A stretch of 42,787 nt of DNA from Pseudomonadota bacterium (GTDB lineage Bacteria; Pseudomonadota; Alphaproteobacteria; Sphingomonadales; Sphingomonadaceae). Both the position numbers and the translations under genes were made by a program. This document shows, one piece after another, positions 1 through 7,687 of the stretch; the stretch's first letter is position 1; every line of letters begins with the position of its first letter. The stretch spans positions 1-42,787 of the forward strand of contig JAFAEG010000033.1 of NCBI GenBank assembly GCA_023424095.1, written 5' to 3'. The notes beneath the pieces were generated by a model, which had not been told where the DNA came from, searched no databases, and was given only the letters and a program-made list of their open reading frames with translations.

Positions 1-237
1 CCCCCGCACCAACCCCAACACCCACTCCGCCCCAGCCCGGGTCTTCCCGAACCCGCGCCCCGCCATCATCACCCACGTCCGCCAATCCTCCCCGGAAGGC
101 GGCAACTGCCCCGCATGCGCCCACTCCGGAAAATGCCGATTGGCTGCGGCCGCCGCATAAGGATCGAGCGAAGCGATGATCTTGGCGCACTCGTCGTCGT
201 AGCAATCGTCGAGAATATCGGGCAGCGGAATAGTCAC
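1..237 (-). CDS. Phage/GTA-type terminase large subunit, N-terminal part (cut by window edge)
   Basis: This is the first 79 codons of a DNA-packaging ATPase; the gene runs off the window at base 1. The ATP-binding Walker A stretch MMAGRGFGKTRAGAEW sits at about residues 56-71. It is typical of large terminase subunits of tailed phages and of gene transfer agents of the Rhodobacter type, which pump DNA into proheads. The start is GTG at 237: a TAA stop lies three codons upstream in frame and a GGAG ribosome-binding site precedes it. The small-terminase candidate lies upstream on the same strand, 378 bases away. Family assignment is firm from the Walker A context. GTA versus prophage cannot be decided without the genes beyond the edge. 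Confidence 0.85.
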   Translation of the reverse strand, partial: MTIPLPDILDDCYDDECAKIIASLDPYAAAAANRHFPEWAHAGQLPPSGEDWRTWVMMAGRGFGKTRAGAEWVLGLVRG

Positions 238-615
238 CTGGGCTTACTCCGTCGTGGGCAATAGATTTGGCAGTCAGGCCTAGCGACCGAGCGTGCGTTG
301 ACGCTGGAGTCCGAGGCCTAACCAGCGCCTATGTTCCATCTTCGTTCTATGCTACCGTGTGATGATGGTGGACCATTCAGAGATTGAGCGCTCCGTCAGC
401 GCCGAGGACGATGCTCGTTTAGCTGCTGTTGAAGCGATGCTCAGCGCAGAGGGTACGGGTCGGGGCATGGGCGGGATGGGCGGCATCGTGGTCTCCAACC
501 TCGACATGCTCGACTTGCCGTTGGAGCAGCGGTTTCGTTTATCGACTTTATCACCGAAACCTATCGAGAACGGCAGTTCGGCGAGGAAACTGCAGCGGCC
601 GGCGGACCTGACGCG
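238..615. other. Gap between the two terminase-like genes
   Basis: These 378 bases separate the two packaging genes, which are usually adjacent in such modules. Third-position G+C is visibly lower here than in the flanking genes. No clear terminator or minus-strand promoter for the large terminase gene was seen. The only coding-like material is the broken plus-strand ORF listed separately. Confidence 0.5.
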
Positions 616-633
616 TCAAAGGCGATCGGCTGA
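362..633 (+). pseudogene. Possible small gene broken by a frameshift (unknown function)
   Basis: A plus-strand reading frame from ATG 362 (after a GTG-ATG run) gives a plausible acidic N-terminus with VDHSEIERSVSAEDDARLAA and a Gly/Met-rich GRGMGGMGGIVV stretch. After about base 530 this frame turns into low-quality sequence. A different frame then reads VSFIDFITETYRERQFGEE to a TGA at 631-633, which looks much more like protein. One indel near 510-540 would join them. The tail overlaps the 3' end of the convergent small-terminase candidate by 18 bases. I do not recognise the product. It may be a decayed gene, a sequencing error, or not coding at all. Confidence 0.25.
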
Positions 634-1350
634 TCCCTTGCGCCGCTGCGCCTTGATCGCCTCCACCTTCCGCAAAATCTCCGCCCTGACCTCCTCGATA
701 TCCGGCTCCCGCGCGCGCCAATTGTAGCGCTGCGGCGCGCCGCCCTTCGCGGTCGATCGGTGCAGCTTCAGCAGGTTCATCGCGTCGGCGACCGTGATCT
801 CGCCGGTCAGGCCGCTCCCCGCCGGCCGCGGCGCGCCGCTCAGCACCGCGCGGAAATTCTCGATCAGCAAGGCCTCGACGTCCAGATAGCCGCTGCGCAC
901 CGCCTCGGCCCAATCGGCGGCGAAGCCCGGCTCGCGCCGCCGCCGCGCATAGACCGCCTCGCGCGACATCCCGACCAGGTCCGCCGCCCGCGCCACGTTC
1001 GCGCCCGCCTCGACATGCGCCAGGAACTCCGCCTCTTTCGCGGCCGACCAGCGCCCCGGCCCGACCCGCATGATGCACGGCCGCCCATGCTTCGACTTCC
1101 GCACGATCTCGTCGCGGGCAAGGGGAGGGGCCTCGCCTTGCTCCAGCCGCCCACGCCCCTCCGCCTGCGCCGCCGCCCAGCGCCCGGCAAAATCCGCATC
1201 CACCTTGCGGGCGGCATAAGCGGTCGAATGATCCACCCCCGCCGCCCGCGCCGCCCCGCGCATGCTGGCCCCCAAAGCCAGCGCCGCCAGAAAATCCCTT
1301 TGCCACCGCGCCCGCGCGCCCTCGACCGCCGGCCTCCGCCCCCGCGCCAT
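616..1350 (-). CDS. Small-terminase-like protein with tandem helix-turn-helix repeats
   Basis: A 244-residue basic protein located upstream of the large terminase on the same strand. Two clear internal repeats are visible. FLAALALGASMRGAARAAGV in the first half and FLAHVEAGANVARAADLVGM in the second each begin a helix-turn-helix unit and end in a W-containing helix (RWAAAQAEG, DWAEAVRSG). Duplicated HTH units next to a terminase ATPase fit a DNA-recognition (small terminase) role, which is inference from context. The ATG at 1350 is chosen over the one at 1371 because GGGAGG lies seven bases before it. A strong promoter lies about 95 bases upstream. An alternative is a sequence-specific regulator of the packaging module. 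Confidence 0.6.
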   Translation of the reverse strand: MARGRRPAVEGARARWQRDFLAALALGASMRGAARAAGVDHSTAYAARKVDADFAGRWAAAQAEGRGRLEQGEAPPLARDEIVRKSKHGRPCIMRVGPGRWSAAKEAEFLAHVEAGANVARAADLVGMSREAVYARRRREPGFAADWAEAVRSGYLDVEALLIENFRAVLSGAPRPAGSGLTGEITVADAMNLLKLHRSTAKGGAPQRYNWRAREPDIEEVRAEILRKVEAIKAQRRKGSADRL

Positions 1351-1444
1351 CCGCTCGCCTCCCGCTGCCATGCTGTGCTGCGGGCAAAAGAAAGGGCCGG
1401 CGCAACCCCAAGGTCACCCGGCCCGCAATTCCGCAGCTTCGGAA

Positions 1445-1473
1445 TATTTACCGAAACAGCGTCACGCTGTCAA
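1445..1473 (-). promoter_or_regulatory. Sigma-70 type promoter for the small-terminase-like gene
   Basis: On the minus strand TTGACA (plus 1468-1473) is followed, after exactly 17 bases, by TAAATA (plus 1445-1450). This is close to the housekeeping consensus. It faces the HTH-repeat gene starting at 1350, giving a leader of roughly 90 bases. No -10/-35 pair was found for the plus-strand NTPase gene in the same gap. Confidence 0.65.
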
Positions 1474-1637
1474 TAATAAAGTGCCAGATAGGATATTTTC
1501 TAGTCGATGGAGCCAAGCCGGCGCTCCAATGGTGGAGAAAAGCCGGAATATTCCGTAAGGCGCGGTAGCAAGCGTCGTCCCCGTGGCACCCTTATTGGGA
1601 AGGCAAACGGGACTGCCGCTTCCGCTGGGGATCACGG

Positions 1638-2141
1638 ATGCAGCGCATTCTCATCATCGGCCCCTGCGGGTCCGGGAAATCGACGCTGTCGCGGGAGGTC
1701 GGCGAACGGCTGGGGCTGCCGGTCTTTCACATGGATCAGCTCGGTTGGCTGCCAGGGTGGGTCGAGACCGAAAAGAACGAATTGCGCGCGCGGATCGAGA
1801 CGGTCGTGGCCACCGATCGCTGGCTGATCGAGGGCAATTATGGCAGCACCTTGCACCTGCGCCTGCCGAGGGCGGATACCGTCATCTATCTCGATTTCCC
1901 GATCCGCCTGTGCCTTTGGCGGCTGCTGCGGCGGACGCTGAGCTACCGAGGCCGCACCCGCCCCGACATGCCGGACGACTGCCCGGAGCGGTTCGACTTC
2001 GCGTTCTTCCGATATGTGCTTTTTTGGAACTGGGGCCCGGGCCCACGCACCGAAGAGCGCCTCAAGGGGCATGAGAGCAAGGTGGTCCGGCTCAGCGGGC
2101 CGAAGGCATTGGAACGGTGGGTCGCAGGCCTGAACCGCTGA
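1638..2141 (+). CDS. Small P-loop NTPase, topology-modulation/FlaR-like
   Basis: A 167-residue cytosolic P-loop protein. The Walker A motif GPCGSGKST is at residues 8-16, followed by the L-P-V-F-H-M-D-Q-L segment and an IEGNYGSTLHLRLPRADTVI segment, as in the adenylate-kinase-like family often annotated as DNA topology modulation protein FlaR. The lid and C-terminal region are Arg-rich. A GGGG stretch seven bases before the ATG supports the start. The gene is convergent with rpoA, and the rpoA terminator lies in the 119-base gap. The fold assignment is firm. The substrate is unknown, and the family name does not prove a role in topology. Confidence 0.8.
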   Translation: MQRILIIGPCGSGKSTLSREVGERLGLPVFHMDQLGWLPGWVETEKNELRARIETVVATDRWLIEGNYGSTLHLRLPRADTVIYLDFPIRLCLWRLLRRTLSYRGRTRPDMPDDCPERFDFAFFRYVLFWNWGPGPRTEERLKGHESKVVRLSGPKALERWVAGLNR

Positions 2142-2180
2142 AGCCCCAAGGGGCAGGGCCAGGCTAAGCGTCCTCATCAC

Positions 2181-2216
2181 CAAAAGAAAAGGGCCGCCCC
2201 TCGCGGGACGGCCCTT
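2181..2216 (-). terminator. Rho-independent terminator after rpoA
   Basis: On the minus strand a 12-bp stem (AAGGGCCGTCCC paired with GGGGCGGCCCTT, one G-U) closes a GCGA tetraloop. It is followed by TTTTCTTTT, counting the two T residues that end the stem. It lies 45 bases after the rpoA stop codon and ends the whole ribosomal cluster. The GNRA loop and T-tract make this a high-quality intrinsic terminator. Confidence 0.9.
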
Positions 2217-2260
2217 CCTGTCTGTAACCAGCTCCAAGCACCGCTTGGAGACGAAGGCTT

Positions 2261-3340
2261 TTAGCCGAGCAATTCCTGCTCCAGCTTCTTGGCCATTTCC
2301 TCAATGTTTTCCGGCGGCCAGCCGGGGATGTCCATGCCGAGGCGCAGGCCCATCGAGGCAAGGACTTCCTTGATCTCGTTCAGGCTCTTGCGGCCGAAGT
2401 TCGGCGTGCGGAGCATCTCGGCCTCGGTCTTCTGGACCAGGTCGCCGATGTAGATGATGTTGTCGTTCTTCAGGCAGTTGGCGCTGCGCACCGACAGCTC
2501 CAGCTCGTCCACCTTCTTGAGCAGGTAGCGGTTCAGCTGGTTGGCATCGGCTTCGGAGTCCATGCCGCCCTGATAGGCGCCGCCACCGATCATCGCGCCG
2601 CCCATGGGCTGGCTCTGCGCGATGCCGTCGTCGAAGTGGACGAACAGCTGCAGCTGGTCCTGCAGGATGCGCGCGGCATAAGCGAGCGCGTCCTCGGGGC
2701 TCACCGTGCCGTCGGTCTCGACGGTGATGGTCAGCTTGTCATAGTCCAGCTCCTGGCCGACGCGGGTATTCTCGACCTTGTAGCTGACCTGGCGGACCGG
2801 GCTGTACAAAGCGTCGACCGGGATCAGGCCGATCGGCGCATCGACCGGGCGGTTCGCGGCCGCGGCGACATAGCCCTTACCGGCTTCGGCGGTCAGTTCC
2901 ATGTTCAGCGTCGCGCCATCGTCCAGGTGGCAGATGACGAGGTTCGGGTTCATCACCTCGATGTCGCCGGTCGCGGCGATCTGGCCGGCGGTGACTTCGG
3001 CGGGGCCGGTCGCGGAAAGCTGCAGGCGCTTGGTGCCCTCGCCTTCCATCTTCAGCGCGACCTGCTTCACGTTGAGGACGATGTCGGTCACGTCCTCGCG
3101 CACGCCGGCCAGGCTGCTGAATTCATGCAGCACGCCTTCGATCTTGATCGAGGTGACGGCGGCGCCCTGCAGCGACGAGAGCAGAACGCGGCGGAGCGAG
3201 TTGCCCAGCGTCAGGCCGAAGCCCCGCTCGAGCGGCTCGGCGACAAAGGTCGCCTTGCGGCGGCTGTCGCCACCACCGGTCTTCTTCTCGAGCGCGTTGG
3301 GCTTCTTCATTTCCTGCCAGTTCTTTGCGTTGACGGCCAT
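2261..3340 (-). CDS. rpoA: DNA-directed RNA polymerase subunit alpha
   Basis: A 359-residue alpha subunit of RNA polymerase. The N-terminal dimerisation domain is recognisable from ERGFGLTLGNSLRRVLLSSL at about residues 38-57. The C-terminal DNA- and activator-binding domain contains VRSANCLKNDNIIYIGDLVQ and the helix-hairpin-helix segment TPNFGRKSLNEIKEVL, including the Arg equivalent to E. coli Arg265. A Gly/Met-rich linker (PMGGAMIGGGAYQGGMD) lies just before the alpha-CTD region. The ATG at 3340 follows AAGGGAAAACC. It is the last gene of rpsM-rpsK-rpoA. rplQ, which usually follows, is absent, and a terminator comes next. Confidence 0.98.
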   Translation of the reverse strand: MAVNAKNWQEMKKPNALEKKTGGGDSRRKATFVAEPLERGFGLTLGNSLRRVLLSSLQGAAVTSIKIEGVLHEFSSLAGVREDVTDIVLNVKQVALKMEGEGTKRLQLSATGPAEVTAGQIAATGDIEVMNPNLVICHLDDGATLNMELTAEAGKGYVAAAANRPVDAPIGLIPVDALYSPVRQVSYKVENTRVGQELDYDKLTITVETDGTVSPEDALAYAARILQDQLQLFVHFDDGIAQSQPMGGAMIGGGAYQGGMDSEADANQLNRYLLKKVDELELSVRSANCLKNDNIIYIGDLVQKTEAEMLRTPNFGRKSLNEIKEVLASMGLRLGMDIPGWPPENIEEMAKKLEQELLG

Positions 3341-3442
3341 GGTTTTCCCTTGGGCTCAGCGGAAACGCGGAGAGGCGCGGTTCCGGATTTTGAAACTTCT
3401 ACTTCCGACTGGCTCGGCCGAGGCGGGCCCCGGCCGAAGCAA

Positions 3443-3832
3443 TCAGACCCGGCGACGCTTGGACGGGCGAACGCCGTTGTGCGGGATCGGCGTCACGTCG
3501 CGGATCGACGTGATGGTGAAGCCGACGGCCTGCAAGGCGCGAAGCGCGCTCTCGCGGCCCGAACCCGGACCCTTCACTTCGACCTCGAGCGTGCGCACGC
3601 CATGCTCGGCGGCCTTCTTGCCCGCATCCTCGGCGGCGACCTGGGCGGCATAGGGCGTCGATTTGCGGCTGCCCTTGAAGCCCATCATGCCGGCCGAGCT
3701 CCAGGCAATCGCATTGCCCTGCGCGTCGGTGATGGTGATCATGGTGTTGTTGAAGCTGGCGTTCACGTGGGCGACGCCGGCGGTGATGTTCTTGCGCTCG
3801 CGGCGGCGGAGACGCTGGGGGGCTTGTGCCAT
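3443..3832 (-). CDS. rpsK: 30S ribosomal protein S11
   Basis: S11 of the small-subunit platform, 129 residues. The conserved core NASFNNTMITITDAQGN is followed by SSAGMMGFKGSRKSTPYAAQ, and the usual basic end GVRPSKRRRV is present. The length is normal. AGGATTAGAG precedes the ATG. It lies between rpsM and rpoA. The 102-base gap to rpoA contains a short G+C-rich inverted repeat around TCGGCCGAG, too weak to call a terminator. Confidence 0.98.
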   Translation of the reverse strand: MAQAPQRLRRRERKNITAGVAHVNASFNNTMITITDAQGNAIAWSSAGMMGFKGSRKSTPYAAQVAAEDAGKKAAEHGVRTLEVEVKGPGSGRESALRALQAVGFTITSIRDVTPIPHNGVRPSKRRRV

Positions 3833-3905
3833 GGAACTCTAATCCTGACTAAATCTTGCGTGACGCCGGAGGCTCGCCCCGGCGGAGAAGGAAGCGGCTG
3901 GGCGC

Positions 3906-4274
3906 TTACTTCTTCTTGCCGGCGATCGGCTTGGCCTTGCCCTTGCGGGTGCGCGCATTGGTGTGCGTGCGCTGACCGCGAACGGGGAGGCCGCGACGGT
4001 GACGCAGGCCGCGATAGCAGGCCAGGTCCATCAGGCGCTTGATGTTCATCGCCACTTCGCGGCGAAGATCGCCCTCGACGGTGTAATCGGCGTCGATCGT
4101 CTCGCGGATCTGCAGGACTTCCTGGTCGGTCAGGTCCTGGACGCGGCGCTCGGCGGGGATGCCCAGCTTGGCAGTGATCTGCTTCGCCTTGGCCGGCCCG
4201 ATGCCGTGAATATACTGAAGCGCAATCTCCACGCGCTTCGCGGTCGGAATGTTAACACCCGCAATACGTGCCAT
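3906..4274 (-). CDS. rpsM: 30S ribosomal protein S13
   Basis: S13 of the small-subunit head, 122 residues. It begins MARIAGVNIPTAKRVEIAL, has the helix-two-turn-helix YIHGIGPAKAKQI, and ends in the basic RNA-binding tail RTRKGKAKPIAGKKK. The reading frame is open 26 codons further upstream, but family N-termini and an AGGAG ribosome-binding site fix the start at 4274. It is the first gene of a separate transcription unit with its own promoter, because three unrelated genes separate it from adk. Confidence 0.98.
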   Translation of the reverse strand: MARIAGVNIPTAKRVEIALQYIHGIGPAKAKQITAKLGIPAERRVQDLTDQEVLQIRETIDADYTVEGDLRREVAMNIKRLMDLACYRGLRHRRGLPVRGQRTHTNARTRKGKAKPIAGKKK

Positions 4275-4298
4275 GTAAAATATTCTCCTAGCTCCACA

Positions 4299-4393
4299 GG
4301 GACGCTGGCTTATCGTCCCCATCTCGTCGCGTTGGTTCCCGTGAACGGACAAAACCGGCGCGCGCGCAAGGGCACGCCGCCGGGTGGCCGGTT
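4299..4393 (-). promoter_or_regulatory. Structured 5' leader of rpsM-rpsK-rpoA
   Basis: The leader between the predicted transcription start (about 4401) and rpsM contains two inverted repeats on the minus strand. The first pairs AACCGGC (4387-4393) with GCCGGTT (4353-4359), runs directly into TTTTG, and so resembles an intrinsic terminator. The second pairs GGGACG with CGTCCC (4314-4319 and 4299-4304) just before the AGGAG of rpsM. The first could end read-through from the upstream gene, or attenuate the operon. The second is placed where a translational operator could sit. Function is inference. Confidence 0.45.
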
Positions 4394-4407
4394 AACGGGA
4401 TGAAGCG

Positions 4408-4436
4408 CAGATAGGAGGGGTGGCGAGCGGTGTCAA
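4408..4436 (-). promoter_or_regulatory. Sigma-70 type promoter of rpsM-rpsK-rpoA
   Basis: Minus-strand TTGACA (plus 4431-4436), a 17-base spacer, then TATCTG (plus 4408-4413). The -35 box contains the TGA stop codon of the upstream winged-helix gene (4433-4435). The promoter explains how the alpha cluster is expressed despite the three-gene insertion after adk. Confidence 0.75.
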
Positions 4437-5524
4437 CCGCTGTGGACGTCGCGCGGTTCCATATTTCGCTGCTCCGCCATCAGCTTGCGCGCCATCACGA
4501 TCGCGGCGGCGACGCAGGCGCAGAACAAGCCGCCTTCGATGCTCGCGGTAGCCGCTTCGGTCACCGGTCCAAAGCCCTCTTCGCCGAACAGGGCGCCGAT
4601 TCCGTCGACGCGAAAGCGTGATTCGGGGAAGCGGGTGGCGAGCAGGGCCAGGGTGCCGGCCATGAGCTTGCCGCCCAGCAGTGCGATGGTGAGGCCTGCC
4701 GCGATCCCGGCGAGCGCGCCGACGATCGCCCCGCGGCGGATCGAGGGCCGGCCGGTCCTGCCGAGCCAGACGCCGAGGCCGGTGGCGGCGCCGAGCAGGG
4801 CGCCTTCGGGAGCGCCCGTGACCCGGATCGGCGCATAGCCGACCAGCAATGTGAAGGCGTCGCGCGCCAGCAGGCTGACCACCGCCCCGACGATCAGCCC
4901 GCCGAGCGCACCGCCGAAGACCTGCCAGTAAGCCGGGCGGTTCGCGACCCCGGCAATGCCGAAGCTGACCCCGCCTGCGCCGAGCAGGGCGACGAGCAAG
5001 GTCGCCGAGGCGAGCACCAGCAACACCGACAAGGCGCCAACCCCCGGCTGCGCCGCGCCGAGGGAACCGTAGAGGATCCCCCCGGCTATGCCCGCGATCC
5101 CGCCGCCGATGATGCCGGCGATGCTCAGCCGGGCGAAATCCGGCCAGAAGGCGGGGGCAGGCTGCGCGGGTGCAGGGGAGGGCGCGGAGGTCGTTTGGAC
5201 CTGGTCGGGATGCTCGACCAAGGCGACGAAACGATAGCCATGCTTGGGCACGGTCTCGATAAAGCGCGGGCGAGCGGCGTCGTCGCCGAGCCGCTTGCGC
5301 AGGGTGCGGATGCACTGGGTCAGGGCCTCGTCGGTGACCGGGATGCCCGACCAGACCTCGTCCATGAAGCGGTCCTTGGTGACCAGCGACCCTGCCTCGC
5401 GCACCATCAAGGCGAGCGCGTCGAAATAACGCGCATTCAGCTCGACCGTCGCGGCGCCGTCCAGCAGGCGGCGATCGGCCGTGTCGAGCGTGAAGGTTTC
5501 GAAGCGGAAGGGGCCGGACGTCAC
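4433..5524 (-). CDS. Winged-helix (OmpR/CadC-type) domain fused to a polytopic membrane protein
   Basis: A 363-residue protein. Residues about 5-105 form an OmpR/PhoB-type winged helix: ARYFDALALMVREAGSLVTK, then the recognition-helix region DEALTQCIRTLRKRLGDD and the wing FIETVPKHGYRFVALVE. A Pro/Ala linker leads to roughly six to eight hydrophobic segments rich in glycine and alanine (for example IAGIIGGGIAGIAGGILYG). ToxR/CadC regulators usually have one membrane helix and a periplasmic sensor; here a multi-span Gly-rich membrane domain replaces it and no sensor domain is visible. The start is GTG at 5524. It follows the beta-propeller lipoprotein gene by 64 bases, so co-transcription is likely. 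The ligand and targets are unknown. Confidence 0.75.
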   Translation of the reverse strand: MTSGPFRFETFTLDTADRRLLDGAATVELNARYFDALALMVREAGSLVTKDRFMDEVWSGIPVTDEALTQCIRTLRKRLGDDAARPRFIETVPKHGYRFVALVEHPDQVQTTSAPSPAPAQPAPAFWPDFARLSIAGIIGGGIAGIAGGILYGSLGAAQPGVGALSVLLVLASATLLVALLGAGGVSFGIAGVANRPAYWQVFGGALGGLIVGAVVSLLARDAFTLLVGYAPIRVTGAPEGALLGAATGLGVWLGRTGRPSIRRGAIVGALAGIAAGLTIALLGGKLMAGTLALLATRFPESRFRVDGIGALFGEEGFGPVTEAATASIEGGLFCACVAAAIVMARKLMAEQRNMEPRDVHSG

Positions 5525-5588
5525 AGCCCGTGTGTAGGCGAGAGAGACGCGCGGCGGGAAGGGGTGACCTTGTCCGCCGCGCGCTCGC

Positions 5589-7553
5589 TCAATCCGGCTT
5601 CGACGCCAGGCCGCGCGGGGCGAAATTCACCCGGCCGATCTCGCCGATACGACCGCCCCGGAGCGACCCTTCGACCAGTTCGTAGCCGAGCAAGGCGAAG
5701 ACCCGGTCGCCGAGGAAGATCGGGCGGGCATTGCCATACCAATCGACGCAGCTGGCCTGGCAGGCATCGTCCGTCACGTCGCCGGGCCGCGCATCCAGTT
5801 CGCCGGCGGGCGTGAAGGCGCGATTGTCGCGGCGCAGGAACAGCATCGCCGCGGCCGATCCGAAATAGCGGCGATGGGTCGGCTCGACCGAGCGCATGAC
5901 CGGCAGGCCAATCGTGCCTGACGAGCCGTCGGGCGAATTGCGGTCGGGGCGATAGAAGAAGCCGTGGCTGCGGCTCTCGCCCTGCGCGGCCGCGCGCTGG
6001 ACATAGCGTTCGCCCACGGCCGGCCGGTCGCCGCCGAGATGAATGGCGGTGAAGCCCAGCCCTTCGCTCATATTCCCGATCGCGAGCGCGTCGCGGCCCA
6101 TCGCCTCGATCCGCTCGACGCCGTGGGGCAGGGGAAGGCGCATTGCCTCGCCGCCCGCGACCGGCACGGCGACGATGCCGCCTTCGCGTTCGCCCGCACC
6201 ATAGCCGCTGCCACCCGCGCCGTAGAGCAGATAGGCGCCGACGAAGCGGTTCTGCATATTGTAGGCGTTGGCACCGAGCGCCGGCAGGGCGCGGTACATG
6301 CTCGCATCGGCCTCGCTCGAACCGTCGCCGAATGCGCTCAGCGGCAATTGCAGCAGCGCCATGTTCGTGCCCTCGCCCTGCTCCGGACCCCACATCGTAT
6401 CGCCGCGGCCTTCGGCGCGGACCAGCAGGTCGAGCCGGCCGGCTGCGGCATCCTCGCGGAAAGAGAATTGGTCGATCGGGACACCGCGCGTGCCGATCGC
6501 CGACGGCGTATCCTCGCGGGCGAATGGCAGGCGATAGACGTAGGAGGGCGCCGGCCGGCCCTCCTGCCGCCCGCCATAATCCGAAACCGACAGATAGACC
6601 GCGTTCGAAGAGACGTAGAAATTGCGCGACGCCGGGCCGAGCACCGCGGTCGCCAGGCAATCCAGTTCGGCCGCGGTCAGGTCGCAATCGATCACGCTGT
6701 GCAACGCGTCGATCGAGGCATCCTCGCGGCCCTTGATCGAGGGGGCGATAAACACGCGTCGGGAATCGGCAATGCGGCGGAAGGCGGCGCGCGAGCCGTC
6801 CGGACCCCATTTGCGCACGCCGGGCAGCGCCTCCAGCGGATCCCCGCCCTCCCAACCGAGATAGAGCGGCGTATAATAGACCAGGCGGTTGCCGATCAGC
6901 CGCGAGGCATAATTGCGCGACGAATAATAATCGTTGGATTTGAGGTGATAGGCGTCCTCGAACGTGAGTTGCCCGTCCGGCGCGATGCGGAAACGATTCA
7001 CCTCGGTGCCGCCGCGCGCGTAGGAATAGCCAATGACGATCACCCGGTCGCCCGCGACCAGCATCTCGTCATACCAGTCGCCCTGGCCGCTCACGCCGGG
7101 CGGGAAGGCGTCGATCGTATCGACGGGACGCATCGAGCCGCTCGCGAGGCTGATCGTGAACAGCCGGCCGCGCCGCAGCACGACCAGATAGTCGCGCCAA
7201 TTCTTCACGATGCCGCCCTCGTCGACGCCGGCTTCCTGATTGTTGGTGATGCTCTCGGAATCCGCTGGCGCCGCTGCGTCGGCCGACGGCGCGGCTTGCG
7301 CTGCCGGGGCAGGGGAGGCGGTCATCCCCTCGGCATAGCCCGCCTCTCGTTGCCGCCTTGCGCCGGCGTGCTGCAGGAAGGCGCGCAATTCGTCTTCAGA
7401 CTGGAAGGCGGTGAGGCCCCGACCCGGTTCGGTGACGACCTGCGTGGTCGCGGTCGTACCGCTGCAGGCGGGAAGGATGATCGCGCCGGCGAACAATGTG
7501 ACGGTCAGGGCGGTGAGGAGCGGACGGCGAACAGTGAGCGGCATCTGCGGCAC
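5589..7553 (-). CDS. Secreted lipoprotein with C-terminal beta-propeller domain
   Basis: A 654-residue exported lipoprotein. The signal peptide is RRPLLTALTVTLFAGAIILPAC, with the lipobox LPAC, so the mature protein should be anchored to a membrane. A linker rich in Ala, Pro and Ser follows. The signature SITNNQEAGVDEGGIVKN at about residues 100-117 then begins the large beta-propeller family (PF09826 type), continued by repeated strands such as DYLVVLRRGRLFTISL and VAGDRVIVIGYSY. The cytoplasmic partner could be the adjacent membrane-bound winged-helix protein, which is inference from adjacency. The function of the family is not established. The start is the ATG at 7553; an in-frame ATG (PQM) also follows nearby. 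Confidence 0.8.
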   Translation of the reverse strand: MPQMPLTVRRPLLTALTVTLFAGAIILPACSGTTATTQVVTEPGRGLTAFQSEDELRAFLQHAGARRQREAGYAEGMTASPAPAAQAAPSADAAAPADSESITNNQEAGVDEGGIVKNWRDYLVVLRRGRLFTISLASGSMRPVDTIDAFPPGVSGQGDWYDEMLVAGDRVIVIGYSYARGGTEVNRFRIAPDGQLTFEDAYHLKSNDYYSSRNYASRLIGNRLVYYTPLYLGWEGGDPLEALPGVRKWGPDGSRAAFRRIADSRRVFIAPSIKGREDASIDALHSVIDCDLTAAELDCLATAVLGPASRNFYVSSNAVYLSVSDYGGRQEGRPAPSYVYRLPFAREDTPSAIGTRGVPIDQFSFREDAAAGRLDLLVRAEGRGDTMWGPEQGEGTNMALLQLPLSAFGDGSSEADASMYRALPALGANAYNMQNRFVGAYLLYGAGGSGYGAGEREGGIVAVPVAGGEAMRLPLPHGVERIEAMGRDALAIGNMSEGLGFTAIHLGGDRPAVGERYVQRAAAQGESRSHGFFYRPDRNSPDGSSGTIGLPVMRSVEPTHRRYFGSAAAMLFLRRDNRAFTPAGELDARPGDVTDDACQASCVDWYGNARPIFLGDRVFALLGYELVEGSLRGGRIGEIGRVNFAPRGLASKPD

Positions 7554-7652
7554 TCCAGCTGTGGTGCGCTGATGTTACATTATCACTATGAACGTCCGGC
7601 AACGAGATATGCGTTGCCGCGCGCGTCGTGGCAAAGCCGCGCCGACGGTCGG

Positions 7653-7678
7653 GGTCGACCGGCCTGAGCCGGCCGACC
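7653..7678 (-). terminator. Hairpin after gdhA (possible terminator without T-tract)
   Basis: GGTCGGCCGGC and GCCGGTCGACC on the minus strand form an 11-bp stem with one mismatch around a TCAG loop. It begins nine bases after the gdhA stop codon. No run of T follows, so it may act as a transcript-stabilising or Rho-assisted end rather than a classical terminator. Confidence 0.45.
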
Positions 7679-7687
7679 CGATTCGCC

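Noticed and set aside
551..1417. Alternative 288-codon minus-strand frame across the small-terminase-like gene
   Set aside because: Gly/Arg/Ala-rich composition without motifs, while the overlapping frame shows clear HTH repeats.
2636..4042. Long plus-strand open frame opposite rpoA and rpsK
   Set aside because: It is the antisense shadow of two certain genes in high-GC DNA; no ribosome-binding site or family motif.
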